A stretch of 64,000 nucleotides of DNA from Progne subis subis. Taxonomy: Eukaryota > Chordata > Aves > Passeriformes > Hirundinidae. The DNA lies in NCBI GenBank assembly GCA_022316685.1, contig JAKJHU010000030.1, positions 11,669,360-11,733,359 of the forward strand. Reading direction: 5' to 3'. The position numbers were made by a program, and so were the translations under genes. The notes under the pieces were generated by a model. It had not been told where the DNA came from. It searched no databases and saw only the letters and a list, made by a program, of their open reading frames with translations. Shown here piece by piece: positions 26,358 to 37,926 of this stretch (positions within the stretch are counted from its first letter, which is position 1; every line of letters begins with the position of its first letter).

Positions 26358-29300
26358 CCTCCTAGTTAAAAATACACAAAAACTGTGAAGGATGGTTTAC
26401 CCAAAGGCATTTAATCTCACTGATCTATTTGTTAAAAGGCAGAAGGCCAAACTAGCAGTTTTGCATGTTGACCTCCGTACATCTATAAATGGATATCTAA
26501 CAATCACAGCCATTTTTAAGTTGTATGTTTGTATGGGGGTGATTCTCTTTACAATTGTGTAACATCATTAACTCAAATGGATTTGTATAGTTTTAACTGG
26601 GAGCAAAAATCTGTCCTAGATAATATTATTGAAATGTTTGGAAACATCTTCACATACTGTTTATTTTTATTTTGCAAAGAACAATGCAACTCTCTGTTCC
26701 AGTTTCAAATCAAAAGTGCTAGGGTGCAACTCCACTGACATCAATGGAATCACAATTACTTACAGCAGGTCTGAATTTATCCCTGTGCATCTATATTCAT
26801 TTAGTCTTTCTACCCCGGGGAGAGGAAGAGGAACTAAAATGCGACAGATATTTGTCATATTGCCTAATGCACTACTGGAATAAGATCAGATGCTATGTTA
26901 GTGGGTATGGTATAAATGAACCTTCAAGGAAACTGAAATTTCACCAACAAACATGAAAGGACATGTGGAGACCCTTCAGGCTACTTTTCCTTCTTCACTA
27001 AAGGACTGTCACTGTCAAAGCCCTTAATAAAGGTGTGATATTTCATAAAATTACACCTGCTTGATATTGTACTCCATTTTCTACACAGTCAGCAACATAG
27101 CTTGCCATGAGTGGAGATTTGTATTTTAAAGAGAATAATAATTAGTTCTTTTCACATGTAGTGTCTTAAGACAACTCAATAGGTGTCTTGTTAATTTGTT
27201 CATTACTCAGTGGATGTAAATGTTGATCACATCTATGAATACCAATTTTTCTTTATCTTAAATGCAGCAACATCAGTAAGACAGAGACCTACCTTTATTT
27301 AAATTTGCTTCAATAGCAAGTTTGACATATGCATTTTTAGAGTGAGTGGTACTTTTCTTCTACTTCTTCAAGTCAGAGATGCTTTCTCTAAGAGAATGTT
27401 AAGAAGCAGTATTTATAAGAGAATTGAAGAGAAATGAAACATAAATTACTAGATGCACTTTCTGATGTAATATCATCTACAATCAGGGAAGAGCTGTTGT
27501 GAAGTGTGGATGACCTTGGTGCCTACTGCAGCTAGGAAAACCAGTAAAACTATTTGATAACAGCTGAAGTAAAATATATGCATTCTTCCCTTCTATTCTG
27601 AGTTTATTCTCATTGTCTCATTATTTCTACAAAGAGATATTGTCTCCATAAAAGTGAACAAATGTATGGTATGGTCTCAGTGTCATCCTAGAAGATGTGA
27701 GGGGACCTAAATCTTCCTGCTTAATCTCACTAACAGCACACAATAGAAAAAAGGAGACCAGACAGATTATGCTTATTATTTGTAATTATAGTCCAAAATG
27801 TTGATTCTGGGAATTAAACCACATAGATTGAGATAGGCTGAAGCCATCACTTCACATCTAAACAGGATTAAATTTGAGAAGACATTCCAATATATATCTG
27901 AGAAGTATTTCATTTATACAACGTCACCACCACAAACCAAAACATTTCAAGAGAAAACACTTCATTTAACATTTTTATCTGACAGAAACAAACCCCAAAA
28001 CTATTTAATTTCATAGTCACTTCTACACAAGAATAAGTCCTACACCTTTTTCTGACAGGATTTGAAGATATTTAAAGTATTTGATTTTATAAAAAGCCTT
28101 TTGTATGTACAATACCCCCTTGATTCTTGCCTTATTCCATTCCACCCCAAAAATAAACAAAAGCCTTGAGGCTTATGAAATTTTCCATTAAAATGTCTTC
28201 CCAGCACGATGATCCACATGGCCTACTGCTATTAATTGTCTCCATGTGAGTAGACACAATAATCTGAATAAGATGGTAATCATGAGGTGGCATTTATCCT
28301 TCTGATTCTTTGAAAATTTGCATTGTGTTAGGTAACTAACGGGTCAAAAGGGAGAACGTGGCTGTGCAGGCAAAGATCATTCTGTGATTATACAGAACAC
28401 TCCAACAATTCTACAACATTTACCAAATAAATGTATTTTCTTTAACAGTTCATCAGTCTTGAGCTTAATTTTAAATCCAGAGGTTTTGTAAACTAAACTG
28501 GCCTATAATGTTTTATAGGAGAAGAAAAATTTCCAATAGCATTTGACAAAAATTTCAATATGAGTTTAAGTAATTCATTTAAGTAAATCAGCTTCATAAT
28601 CAATAGCAAAGCAGTTATTCAGCTAGAATTGCTACCGAGTTCAGTTCAGTGCAGCTCAAAGTTTGCTGCTAGTGGTCATGCTCATGTAAATGGAAATAAG
28701 TACAAAGATGGTAGCACCTTATTCCCTTAATTGCCTTCTAGCGGCAAAAGTTCAATACTCTCCTAAAAAGATTGGGAATCATGTCTTGGTGATTAAAAAC
28801 ATTTTAATACCCAGGTCTCCTTTGAAAATCTTCCAATTCCAAATTTATCTGTTCAGATAACGCTTATGAATGCTAGCAAGGCCACCATATAATTTTAAAT
28901 GCAGTAAGCTAATTAAATTCAAGTGGAAGGTCTGAAAAATTTGAGGCAAGAAGAGAAGATGCAGTATTTTGTTTGACTGATTGATTTGTGAGTTACTCAC
29001 CCCTCCCTCACTATTTATTTATGTTAGCTCTGTCAAATAAAAAGCTAACAAGCTGAACAAAAAGTTATCACTCAGCATTAAGAGGCAGTAAAGAGGAAAA
29101 ATTAGGTGTTATTATGCAGGCTGTTTCAATTCTGAATGAATATCTGTGCACCAATATTTAACCTCAAATCTAAAGTATATATGAAGGCATTAAAACCTAA
29201 GATACTGATGGTCTGCCTTATGCTAGAACATCAATTTGCCCAAATTCCTGGGTGTGAACATTATCTTTAGACTAGAAGATGACCACGATTTCATTCAGAA

Positions 29301-30953
29301 GTCGAATTGTAGGTTGACTATAATCTTCACTGATGTCACTGATTGTGTTCACTTGGGAAGATATTCAGCAGAGACATGAATGCACCAAATGAAAGGAGAG
29401 ATATAAGCAGGGAGACTGCAGACTGTATAAAGTCATTTGTGGTTAGCTCAAGTTAGAAAGTGAACCAGGGAAGAATGGTGTCTTTCTGACTTCTACAGGT
29501 GATACCTTTTTTGGAAACCTGAATTTTGGTTAGGTGGAGACTTCTTTTGCCTTACATAGCAGATCTGTCTTGTTTCTTCCCATTAGTCAACTTGCTCATT
29601 GGAAGGGTGTAATGTTTTACAGTTGTGTCTTTGAAATGTGTTTTGAATAAAGCTCCAGCCAAGAATGTTGTGTATGTCATTTGTGGGGAAAAGCTAAAGA
29701 CTGCAGGAGCCTGCCATGGTTATGTAACTTGCTTATTTTTATATCTGTTAACTACTGCTTTTGTTAATAAAGTTTATAACAAAAAGTTTTATAGATTTAC
29801 AAAAAACTAATAATTTTAAAAACCAGCCATATATTTTGGCATTCCATATGAAGGTTCAATTGTACAAATTTTGCAAATAAAAAACTAAAATCCCAGATGA
29901 TTAACAAAATATGTGTTTATTTAAACATACAAATAAATAAATGTTAAGGGCTTTTTACTTGGAAAAATCTGAATTCAATATTTGTCTTGCAAGACTTAGA
30001 AATCTGAGCCATGCCTTTGGAACCTTTAATGCACAGCGAAACAAAGAGAATGAGAATGGAGTTTCCAAAACTGGAAGTCATACAGGATGACACTTGAGAC
30101 AATAGGGATATTTCCCAGAAAACAACTTGAAAAGGTATAAACTAAGCTAGGAAGGACTGTACCCTTTTTGTTTCATGTCATTCACCTCATAATGTAATCT
30201 GTGAAAGGTGAAAGATAGATCAGAACAGATAAATCTTGTCAATATGTCCCACACAGCATTTGGACTGACAGAGCAATATGACTGTTTTAAGAAAATATAA
30301 ATCCACCATGAAGCAAACATTTATGTTATCACTAACTCGACAAGTCTGAATAAATCAACAAATTTTCAGGCACCAAAGTACTCATTTTCATACTTAAAAT
30401 AAGTGAACCATGACTCAAAATGCCATTTCTGGAACATATTTCTTTATCTCACCATATTAAGACACTTAGAGATGCTGCACACCTACACTGAAAAGTGATC
30501 TGCACAGTCATGACATAAAAAATGCATGCTAAAATAAGAACAAAAGCAAACCCAGTGTGCCAAAAAGCCAATGTTGTCATTATCACAAGCCCAAAAGGGT
30601 TTCAGTATGTCACTACTTAAATCAGAGACAACCTGGTTTGGTTTATTGGCAGGACACTACACAGAATTCTGAAAACCAATATCCAATATAGAGAAAAAGG
30701 ACCACATCTCAGTTGCCATAATTTTCCATATCTGGACATGACTAGCTTGTCTCAGTGTGTTACATTAAGCATGACACAAAAGCCAGCCTGCTGCATCAGG
30801 ACTGGAGCGTCCCATAGTCAAGAATCTATCATCCTCTAAATAGCTAATCAAGGTTATGTCGTGGAGCATTAAGGACTTTTTTCAAAAGGTTGGGTTTTAA
30901 ATAGCATATTCACATCCACACCATCTTGAATTAATAAATAATAAACAATAAAC

Positions 30954-31063
30954 AAGAAATAAGAAATGAAATAAATAAGAAATAAGAAATAAGAAATAAG
31001 AAATAAGAAATAAGAAATAAGAAATAAGAAATAAGAAATAAGAAATAAGAAATAAGAAATAAT
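30954..31063. repeat. (AAATAAG)n, 7-bp-unit array
   Basis: About 13 near-perfect copies of a 7-bp unit from about 30971 to 31062, with degenerate copies at the left edge. On the minus strand it is read as a repetitive FLISYFL peptide; that open frame (30897-31106 -) is an artefact of the 7-bp unit being read through in all three phases. Confidence 0.93.
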
Positions 31064-31110
31064 TTCTTAGAGCACTTTGAATCCCAAGCCATAATTCAGT
31101 TTTCATTGCT

Positions 31111-31139
31111 AAATGAAATGAAATGAAATGAAATGAAAT
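31111..31139. repeat. (AAATG)n pentanucleotide repeat
   Basis: Nearly six copies of AAATG, starting 48 bp after the 7-bp-unit array. The last unit breaks to AAATA. Confidence 0.9.
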
Positions 31140-32837
31140 ATGTCTGGATTTCTATGAAATAGTTAAAAACTTATAATAAATTTAGATTTGAAGTTACAGA
31201 TTTTATTCAGATTTGCAGTAGCTGTGTGAAAATTCTGTCTAAAATAACTTTAGACAGAAAAAAAAAAAACCTCCTCAAACCTATAAAAAAGTTACTGGAA
31301 ATAGTAAACATATGATTTGTTTGACTCATTTCTATTTTAAACACTAAAGTATATATTACCCATTTCAAACAAAAGCAGACTACTCTAGAAACTGGGTTTC
31401 ACAGGAATCTTCAGCCTTTCAAAGACTGATCAAAAATTACCTCAATGAATTCACAGCAGAAAAGCAAGCAAAATAAAACACTACCTCCACCAAGTCTCAA
31501 GTGACTTGAATAGCATTAAGATTACCACACAGCTAATAATAAGGAATTATTTGTTAAGTATGACAAATCATTCTTTATTGAGGTACCCTCAAGTAAAACC
31601 TACTTTAATGCCTCTGCTTTTTTTCATTGTTCTTATTGTTCTCACTGTTTTGCATTGTTCATGTGTTATAATTCAAATTCTGTGAGATGGAGGAGAGGCA
31701 GGTTTGTTCCAGCGCAACAATAACCTGACATACTGTGAATGAATCCTAGGTAAATCTATATTCTTCCTTTATACTAACTTTCCATTTTCCTTTCTACTTT
31801 GCAAATTATGCCCATCCTATTAATTCCTGCCTCCCCAGGTCTCTTTCCCTTACTGTTAATTAACCTTAACCTTAACTGTTAATTCTATCCTCTCAGAACC
31901 TGACTTTCTTCAATCCTTTGCCCAAACCCTTTTCAGCTGAAACAAGATCCCTTCCAAATATAAACATTTTTACTAAGAAGTGTCAACACATGCACATGAT
32001 TAGGATCTGTCATCATATGATCAGATTTTTGACAATCCCTCTATAGTTTTCCCTATACCCCTCTGTCTAATCCCTTTTTCCATCTGATCACAATATTTGT
32101 CTAATAATAGGTTGCAAAAGCTTCAGGTCAGGGATTTTGTCTTTTTTATCCATTTCTGTACAGAGTTAAGAGTTATGCACACTCATCAACCATAACCTCT
32201 GAATAGTGAGGCCTCCTAAACTTATTTGTCCAGTCATTGTAGTGGAATGGAGTACAAGCTTCTTAACACAGATCTTGAATAATAATCCATGCGTATCATA
32301 ATGTATGCATTAATACATAATTTACACCTTTGAGAATTTTGATGAACTTTTAGCTTCCTATATAGAATCTCTTGATAACTTTGTTAAAGTTTCAAGCAAC
32401 ATAAAATACATAAATTTTCATAATGACCTACATCAAGGCATGATTGAAGTATCTACTCTGATATACTTTATCTTGGATTTAACACAGCAAGGAGAGACTG
32501 ATAAAGGTGCATTAGAGGATGATTATTTTAATTATAAAATGTACCTTTGATTAGGGCAACATCTTGTTTATTGCCTTAATAGTAGAAAGAGTAATATAGT
32601 GAATGAACCTAGCTTACATCAACAAGAATATTAGAGGTTAGATATGGATGAATATGAGTGGCATTTTTTCAAATATTAAAGGAAAGATTTCCAAAATTAA
32701 CAGGTAATGACCTATCTAGACAAATACTATCAGTCTGCCTTAATTCAAATAGATCCTACCTAATACTCACCTATCTATGACTGATTTAGATGGTGAAATC
32801 TTTAGTAGACAGATCATGCTAAGTAAGTGCTGAAAAG
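31140..32837. other. AT-rich non-coding sequence
   Basis: No gene or transposon was recognised. It contains the perfect hairpin at 31233-31259, listed separately, and three adjacent copies of CCTTAA near 31860. Between 31750 and 32200 the plus strand is pyrimidine-rich without clear coding structure. Confidence 0.6.
31233..31259. repeat. Perfect 11-bp stem, 5-nt loop inverted repeat
   Basis: TTCTGTCTAAA (31233-31243) is followed by the loop ATAAC and by TTTAGACAGAA (31249-31259), its exact reverse complement. A run of A follows directly. It could fold as a short hairpin in either strand. There is no surrounding sign of a known small-RNA gene, and the stem is shorter than in a microRNA precursor. 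Confidence 0.8.
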
Positions 32838-32855
32838 AAAAAAAAAAAAAAAAAA
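32838..32855. repeat. Poly(A) run, 18 bases
   Basis: Homopolymer 16 bp left of the 3' end of the minus-strand CR1 at 32872. CR1 elements do not end in poly(A), so it is likely pre-existing target sequence. Confidence 0.75.
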
Positions 32856-32871
32856 GAAGTAAGACAATCCT

Positions 32872-33291
32872 AAAATCATAGAATGGTTTATGTTGGAAAG
32901 GACCCTGAAGGTCATCCAGTTCCAACCCCTCTGCCATGGGTTGGAACCCCTGTCTCTGCCAGGGCAGAGACACACCAGGTTACTCAGAGCCCCCTCCAAC
33001 CTGGCCTTGAACACTTCCATGAATGGGGCATCCACAGATTCTCTGGGCAGCCTGTGCCAGTGCCTTGGCACCCTCACGGTAAAGAATTTCTTCCTCACAA
33101 GTTGCCTGAATCTGCCCTCTTTTGCTTTGAAGCCACTACCCCATGTCCAATCACTTCATACTCTTGTCAAAAATCCCTCTCTAGCTTTCTTGTAACCATT
33201 TTAAGGTACTGGAGAGTGCTATAATGTCTTCTTGGAGCCTTCTCTTTTCCAGGCTGAGCAACCACAAGTCTCTCATCCTGTCTTCAGAGGA
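32872..33291 (-). mobile_element. CR1 LINE, 5'-truncated 3' end
   Basis: Reading the minus strand, about 420 bp match the avian CR1 3' part: the C-terminus of ORF2, the short 3' untranslated region and the end in ...ACCATTCTATGATT. The plus strand therefore starts with AATCATAGAATGG at 32874 and GTTGGAAAGGACC just after. On the minus strand, codons around 33098 down to about 32960 read KKFFTVRV, HWHRLPRE, APFMEVFKARL and ALSNLV, all typical of the ORF2 C-terminus. The element is severely 5'-truncated, as usual for CR1, and carries no obvious target duplication, also usual. It is the best preserved CR1 in the window, so probably the youngest, but far too short to be active. Confidence 0.95.
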
Positions 33292-36200
33292 AAATAAATC
33301 TTCACTGGGAGAATTAGATGATGGAGGTTGCCACTGGCTCAGTCACAGGGCAACATTTCAAGCAATACGCAGTATGTATAATGTTTTCAATCATAGAAGC
33401 GATATTAATGTAATACTTTCAAGCTTATCTTATTCAAACTAAACCTGTTATCCACAGCACATGGTCCCACTGAGGCTTCTGGACCCATATACATAAATCA
33501 CACCTGACTTAGTACTGCAGCTGTACATCAAAAAGGAAAATATACAGTAACCTGTTCCCTTGGGATAGTATGTATGAACTGGAGTTCTGTCTAATTAACC
33601 TGATGTCTGAAAGGTTAAGGTGGGGAGCGGTGTGATTATTCTCACTATAACTTAAAGAATGTTTATACAGCATGTACCAGCATAGTTACTGGGTATAGGT
33701 GTCATTGCCCTCTGCTGGACCACATCAAAACAGCCTGCTCATTTATCTCATGGGGCTGATAAAATTGCTTGAAGAAATTTTCCTCAAATTAAAAAAAAAA
33801 AAAAGAAGCTCCCATTGTTAGATATAAAAAGCATATGAACTTATTCTTTCACCAGTCTAATGGTTGAAGTGGATTTACAGAAACACAAAATCAAATCCAA
33901 AATGTGTTATAGCTGGAGAAACCTTAAATGACAATACTATTCAATCTCCATTACTACCTTTAACATTTATCATAGCACTTATTAATTTTTTCCCTCTCTT
34001 GACTTGTATACAAGCTGTGGTCTTCTGCCATCAGCATTGCAATTGGATGTTAATGTTTCATCTTCTGCCACTCTTTATGTCATCTTTGTTTGAATCTTTG
34101 AGCCACTGAATACTTGCATCTTGAGTACAGATTCTCTCAGCAGTTTGCCCTGGTATTTTCATTCTTGTCTCTTCAGCAGTATGTCTGATTTCTGCTCATC
34201 TTCAGATTCCATCCAAATGACTAGATCAATAATTGTTGTTGCTGTTGTTTGGGTTTTAATTTGCCTTTGGACTTTTGCCCTGTGGGCTTTCAAGACTCAT
34301 TTAAAGCTCTTTTTACTATGTTAATGAGTTTGTGCCCCAAAATGACCTCCTTGTCTGAGGGACACTATCTATCATCCATTCCTTTGACATGAAACACTTT
34401 AGAAAAGAAGGAAGCTGAAGATTTTACAGACAGTATCTTCAGCTGCAATCAAATTCCATAGGTCTAAAAATAGTAAGCTTTGGGCAGAATATAGCAAAAC
34501 TTTATCACCTCTGCTCTGATTTCTGAAAATAAATATGAGATTTAATTTATATAACCTTTGATTTGACCAAAATTACAAAATTGAAATCCCACAGAATTTG
34601 AGTTGGCATGGAACAATTATAACCATTTTTCTAATAATCTGTTTTCCTTACAATTTCAAAAGAGAGAAATGGTAGTATATGAGTATTTTCTTCAGATACC
34701 TTCAAGGTTACAAGAGTACTGTAGAGCTTGTGCGTGAACAGTCAGGCAATAGCTTGCATACGGGGAGACAACCCTCAAAAATACATAGCATAATTCCTAA
34801 TTTTTGTAGGAAAGTTGTACACTGAAAATGGTTCCTTCTTCATTTAGGTGTGTATTTGTGTGCTCTGGAAATAACCCTGAAATACACATTCTTTTCCTCA
34901 TAGGGAAAATCTGTGGACAAATGTGAAAGGCAATCTTGTGTATGCTGGTGGCCAGCTCCAAAAGAGCTCTGTGGAAACAATATGTGCATGCTCTCACACT
35001 AGACTGGAAAATGTTCTCTGTACCTGACCTTGATTTTCAGTTTCTGATTGACCTCTTCAAAACTGGCTCACCTATTTCAACATACAATTACAATTAATCT
35101 AAAGGAGAAATTGTACTTTATCATTTCCACAATACTAACCCTTCCCTTTTGTTGAGTAGGATGAAAAGGAATCTATATTTTTGCAGAAAATGTAGGGGTG
35201 ACAAGGAACAAAACTAACTACTTTTCACACACGTCATCTCTTCTAAAAATTCTGGAAATTAATTCAGATGTTACTTACTTAGAAGCTCTCTCTGTGTGAT
35301 GACTTCTGAACCAAAACTTTAATATAAAATCATTATTTAAAAAAAAAAAAATCCACATTCATTTTTCATGGGGAAATACCAGACTTTGTCTCTCTTATAA
35401 CTACTGATAGGAATCACATTGACAACCACCACTTTGAAAAGCAGGGCTGTACGATTTACATAGTAAAGTTCCCAAAAAAGAGAGATAGCTTCAGACTGGC
35501 TCTGATTTAAATTACCTCAAAACTGAGGAAATATTGAGATACAGAGGTTTGATTCCTGTTTATCTCTAACTGAAAACGGAATTAAAATTTCTTAGAATTT
35601 CCATCAGGCTAATACACTTTATCATGTCATGTTGCATAAACAGCCTAAGTTTCTGAAAATTATCCAAATTCATATCAGCAAAATAGGAACTGATGCCTCA
35701 CAAGCTCAGACTTTCAGCTTTTTTCTGCCTAGTTCAGTATGAGGAAGAAAAAAGTCAAACCAAAGATAAATCTAACAGGCAGCAACATTATTAATAAACT
35801 AGAACTATTCTGTCTATCCATATGATCAGATTTATAAAATTAATATATATAAGCAATTACTTTTTCACTTACAATTGAGAAGTCAGAGAGTAACTTAATA
35901 AATACTACAAGCTGCATGGAAAAGCACTTCGGAGTCTCTATGAAGAGGTTTAGGTTCCTCTTTCTTTCAAAAAATCGACCTCAAGGTCATGTCTTTTCTT
36001 AAACTATGGTGGGATCTCATCAAGTAGGAATGCTTTATTTTATCACACCCTTTCTGCAGTCCTATCAATGCCATGAATCTGGTTCAATCTCCTGCACTCA
36101 GTGGATTGGCCACATGCTAGGAGGCAGTCCTCCATCATTCCCAAGGGGGAAGTCCTAACACTTTATACAAGCATCAAGACAAAAAAGGGGAGTCAAGGTC

Positions 36201-36704
36201 TCATACATACAAATAAGACACAAGTCTACTCTTCCCTACATTTTGTGGACTATCTAAGAAATTGCCCCTTTTTTGGCTTAATTCTTGGGTGATAAATGAG
36301 CCAATGCTTATAATAGAGCTCTGTGATGGAAATACAAAGTCTGATATGAATGAAGTATGATTAGAAATACCTGTGAGGGAAAGCACCAGAAGAAACTATA
36401 GTGAATGGCATATCTTGATATCCAAGGCTGTGTCTGACATTACTCAGACCAATAAACCTGCAGGAACATGGTATTTCCATTAAGATATGAAGGCCTGTAC
36501 TTCAGTGAGGCCACAGTACAAATGAGTTACCAGTGGGAGACCTGCACAGTGATAGCAGCAGAGAGACATGAGGTTACAGCCTTTCATCTGTACCATTCTT
36601 CTTCCAGCTGTCCCAAGATGAAGCCAGAAAGCTATAAAGGTACCCAAAACTTGAGAACCAGATCAATAGCAATTTTGATAATGGCATGGGGATATTGAAA
36701 TTAC
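33292..36704. other. Non-coding sequence, no gene recognised
   Basis: AT-rich unique sequence without recognisable exons or transposons. Open frames are at most about 80 codons. A near-perfect CTCF-type motif lies at 33706-33718 and is listed. Short A runs occur at about 33790 and 35339. An unnamed stretch at 36453-36704 precedes the plus-strand CR1 and may contain further unrecognisable CR1 sequence. Confidence 0.6.
33706..33718 (-). promoter_or_regulatory. Possible CTCF core motif
   Basis: The minus strand reads CCAGCAGAGGGCA, which fits the CTCF core consensus CCASYAGRKGGCR at all 13 positions. CTCF is the zinc-finger architectural protein that sets chromatin loop boundaries. A sequence match alone is weak proof, since many motif matches are unbound, and the flanking upstream motif was not evaluated. 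There is no nearby gene to give context. Confidence 0.4.
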
Positions 36705-37095
36705 TTCAAAACAGGACCACCAAGATATTCAGGGTGGGCATACTCACCCTCTCAGGAGAAGTTGAATAAGCTGAGCTGCTGCAGCCTGAAGACTGCATGG
36801 CTTTGAGATGGGCTTAACAGCATCCTCCAGTGCCGGCAGGGACATTACCAAAAGTGAAACCAGACTTTTCACAGGATTGAACAGCTGGAGGATGAAAGAG
36901 CAGGCATGAACTGAAGATAAATAGGTTCAGGCTGGATATAAGAATAAGCTTTTTCCCCATGAAGAGAGTCAGGCACTGGAAAAGGCTGCCAAAGCATGTT
37001 TGTGGCAAAACCATGTCTCATAGACTTGTGCAGCTGCAGGTTCCTTAGATGGTCTCAACCTTGATGTCCTACAGTGGGAATGGTTCTCCATCATA
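36705..37095 (+). mobile_element. Old CR1 LINE fragment, 3' part
   Basis: On the plus strand about 390 bp align by eye with the end of CR1 ORF2 and the following 3' region: GGACCACCAAGAT near 36713, then AGCTGAGCTGCTGCAGCC (the family's ELGLFSLE codons), then a GGCTGGATATAAGAATAAGC stretch followed by a CACTGGAAAAGGCTGCC stretch (family RRNFFT...HWNRLP). Numerous substitutions and small indels show it is old, and its 3' octamers are no longer recognisable. It lies about 45 bp from, and in the opposite orientation to, the CR1 ORF2 fragment on its right. The two pieces come from different parts of the element, so they are probably separate insertions. Confidence 0.82.
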
Positions 37096-37134
37096 TCAGT
37101 CCCTGCCTCTGCTTCTGCAACTTAGATGGTGTGG

Positions 37135-37926
37135 CTGGAGCACTTTCTGGTGAAGACCAAGGCAAACTCAGTGAGTACTTCAGCCTTCTCCACATCCCAG
37201 GTAAGCACATCTCCTGTTTCTTTCTGGAGAAGGGCTAGTCTTTTAGCACTGATTTACTTACAGAATCTTTAGTGTTATCCTTGATGTCCCTGGCCGGATA
37301 TAATTCTATCAGACCTTTAACTTTCCTAACCTGATTCCTGACTGCTTGGACAATTGGTCTGTATTTCTCCCAAGATATAGATCCTTGCTTCCACCTTCTG
37401 TAGGCTTATATTTGTCAAAAAACTCCTTGTTCATCCATACAGGCATCCTGACTTCGTCTTTGTGGCGCTGTGCCACCCCTGAGCTTGAAGGAGCTGATCC
37501 TTGAATATTTACCAGCCTCTAAGGACTCATCTTCCCTCCAGGGCTCTATCGCATGCTACTCCACAAAGCAGATCATCAAAGAGGCCAAAATCTGCTCTGC
37601 TGAAAGCCAGGGTAGTGAGCTTGTTGGGCATCCTTGTTGTTGCTCTTAGGATCTTGAACTCTATCATTCTGTTGTCAATACAGCCCAGGCTGCCCTTGAG
37701 CTTCACATGCCCCACCAGCTCCTGCTTGTTGGTGAGAACAAGGTCCAGCATAGCACCTGGCTCCTCTATCCCTTGGAGAAGGAATTTACCATCAATGCAT
37801 TCCAGGAACCTCCTGAATTGTTTATCCCACAGATATTGGGTGTTTGAAGTCCCCCACAAGGCTCTGGGCTTGTGAAAGTGAAGCTGCTCCCATCTGTCTG
37901 TATAGGGCCTCATCTGCTTGGTGTTC
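37135..37926 (-). mobile_element. CR1 LINE ORF2 fragment, endonuclease end to RT start (part 2)
   Basis: Reading the minus strand from 37926 leftwards, the translation follows CR1 ORF2 from the C-terminal endonuclease region into the linker before reverse transcriptase. Landmarks are RRFLEC, FLLQGIEEP, AMLDLVLTNKQELVG, KGSLGC and RADFGLFDDLL, then, after in-frame stops, IFKDQLLQA and VWMNKEF. The left end reads as the family's DMEKAEVLNDFFASVF region. The first approximately 130 codons (down to about 37527) are open; below that, in-frame stops and frameshifts break the frame. This is the distal half of an element whose proximal half lies at 38568-38805, the two being split by a solo LTR. The copy is dead: 5'- and 3'-incomplete with multiple stops. 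Confidence 0.93.
37921..37926. repeat. Target-site duplication, left copy (GTGTTC)
   Basis: GTGTTC directly precedes the TG that opens the solo LTR and is repeated exactly at 38568-38573 after its CA end. Six bases is the usual duplication length for class II (ERVK/alpharetrovirus-like) integrases. Confidence 0.9.

Larger units (their letters stand above)
21206..30950. other. AT-rich, repeat-poor non-coding sequence
   Basis: No exon or RNA gene was recognised. The longest open frame, on the minus strand at 25335-25826 (163 codons), begins at a GTG; its first ATG would leave about 91 codons, and no domain is recognisable. An 18-bp direct duplication (21283-21318) and a T25 run (26333-26357) are listed. 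The part from about 28180 to 29180 is free of recognisable repeats and rich in TAAT/ATTA cores, and is discussed as a candidate conserved non-coding element. Confidence 0.6.

Noticed and set aside
26333..26365. T25-CCTCCTAG as a splice acceptor
   Set aside because: The pyrimidine tract plus AG is acceptor-like, but the sequence to the right carries no coding frame with recognisable content and no partner donor could be identified.
28737..28750. CTTCTAGCGGCAAA as a second CTCF site
   Set aside because: It fails the core consensus at key positions after the AG.
30897..31106. Repetitive FLISY-peptide open frame on the minus strand
   Set aside because: It is the translation of the 7-bp AAATAAG array, not a protein.
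37501..37875. Plus-strand open frame of 124 codons
   Set aside because: It is antisense to the CR1 ORF2 fragment, which is clearly recognisable on the minus strand.
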